Positions 63,474-64,000 of a DNA stretch of 64,000 bases are shown here, in pieces; positions within the stretch are counted from its first letter, which is position 1, and the number at the start of each line of letters is the position of its first letter. The stretch is from JBGOTP01 sp963717075 (GTDB lineage Bacteria > Acidobacteriota > Vicinamibacteria > Vicinamibacterales > CAVVIG01): the NCBI GenBank assembly GCA_963717075.1, contig CAVQVI010000007.1, positions 806,001-870,000 of the forward strand, written 5' to 3'. A program made the translations under genes and the position numbers. The notes beneath the pieces were generated by a model that was not told where the DNA came from, did no database searches, and saw only the letters and a list, made by a program, of their open reading frames with translations.

Positions 63474-64000
63474 ATGAATCCCCTGCTCGAGGAAATCCGT
63501 CACAACCCACTGTTATGGCTGCTGGCCTTCGTGCCGGTGGTGTTTGCAACCGCGGAGCTCGAGCACGAAGCGCATACGCTGCTCTTCGTGCTGTCCGTGC
63601 TCGCCATCGTGCCGCTGGCCACACTGCTCAGCCACGCCACCGAATCCGTGGCCGCCAAAACGGGCGACGCAGCGGGCGGGCTGCTCAATGCCACACTGGG
63701 AAATCTGACTGAACTCGTCATCGCGCTGTCTGCCCTGCGCGCCGGGCAATACATGCTGGTGAAGGCATCCATCGCCGGCGCCATTGTTGCCAACACGCTG
63801 TTCATGCTGGGCGCCTCGTTTCTGCTCGGCGGACTCAAGCACCACATTCAGGAGTACAACCGGGTCAGCGCCCGCTTTCAGGCGAGCCTGCTCTTCCTGG
63901 CGACGATCGCGCTGCTGATACCTTCAGCAATCGCGCACGTCAACACTCCCGCCGCGGCGGAGTTCACGCGGACGCTGAGCGTCGGTCTGGCCGTACTGCT
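63474..64000 (+). CDS. cax: Calcium/proton antiporter, CaCA/Cax family (partial, runs off the window)
   Basis: N-terminal 175 residues of a cation/proton exchanger from ATG 63,474. Hydrophobic helices and the first alpha-repeat are clear: ATLGNLTELVIALSALRAGQ, then LVKASIAGAIVANTLFMLGA, the GNxxE-type signature of Cax proteins. Only 14 nt after gpmA, so it is probably the last gene of the same operon. Ion specificity is an inference from the family. Confidence 0.85.
   Translation, partial: MNPLLEEIRHNPLLWLLAFVPVVFATAELEHEAHTLLFVLSVLAIVPLATLLSHATESVAAKTGDAAGGLLNATLGNLTELVIALSALRAGQYMLVKASIAGAIVANTLFMLGASFLLGGLKHHIQEYNRVSARFQASLLFLATIALLIPSAIAHVNTPAAAEFTRTLSVGLAVL

Overview
The window looks like one GC-rich contig from a soil or sediment Acidobacteriota, most likely class Vicinamibacteria. 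This is an inference from gene content: paired MdtB/MdtC-type RND pumps, a GAF-fused glucan phosphorylase, TPR-sigma-54 regulators, a Kdo hydroxylase and many subtilases. No tRNA, rRNA or CRISPR array was found. Many genes (HD-GYP, both glycogen phosphorylases, MBOAT, aldolase, enolase and most genes of the mobile element) are broken only by single-base frame changes, with the protein continuing in another frame. That looks more like long-read sequencing error than gene death, although the mobile element is hit hardest.

Layout. 1-9.7 kb holds uvrA (5' part), an APC permease, an NHL propeller protein, an HNH nuclease, an NlpC/P60 lipoprotein, an HELYH metalloprotein, mtgA, a glyoxylate aminotransferase paired with a HOGA-like aldolase, and a secreted subtilase. 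9.95-16.6 kb holds a small HTH gene behind a sigma-54 promoter, then a three-gene peptide export operon (HlyD adaptor, C39-peptidase ABC exporter, second ABC protein). 16.6-21.96 kb holds an HD-GYP signalling protein and a TPR/sigma-54 enhancer-binding regulator.

The regulator is cut inside its C-terminal Fis-type helix-turn-helix by a 10.5-kb integrative element (about 21,957-32,495), flanked by near-identical 15-bp repeats. The last 33 codons of the regulator lie beyond the element at 32,499-32,597, and joining the repeats restores a 915-residue protein. The element carries a large serine recombinase, a primase-polymerase/VapE-type ATPase, a cluster of TGGAACA iterons, a zinc-finger protein, a winged-helix candidate, a baseplate-like protein and a tightly overlapping operon of small genes. 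No capsid, terminase or conjugation gene was seen. At its right end a consensus promoter drives a structured leader of about 115 nt that ends in a strong intrinsic terminator just before the first operon gene. This resembles the attenuation immunity of satellite phage P4. I regard the element as a candidate new phage satellite or replicating integrative element.

32.6-43.5 kb holds a second HTH paralogue with its own sigma-54 promoter, mntH, a universal stress protein, kdoO, a GAF-glucan phosphorylase, an alpha/beta hydrolase and an AlgI/AlgJ-like acetylation pair. 43.7-52.8 kb holds an MdtABC-like RND pump operon and a ThrE-type exporter. 52.8-64 kb is a central-carbon island: pfk, fba and polyphosphate glucokinase run left; pckA (sigma-54-type promoter), glgP, gap, eno, gpmA and a cation/proton antiporter run right. 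Together with the other phosphorylase this suggests glycogen mobilisation and lower glycolysis/gluconeogenesis controlled as one unit, perhaps under energy limitation.
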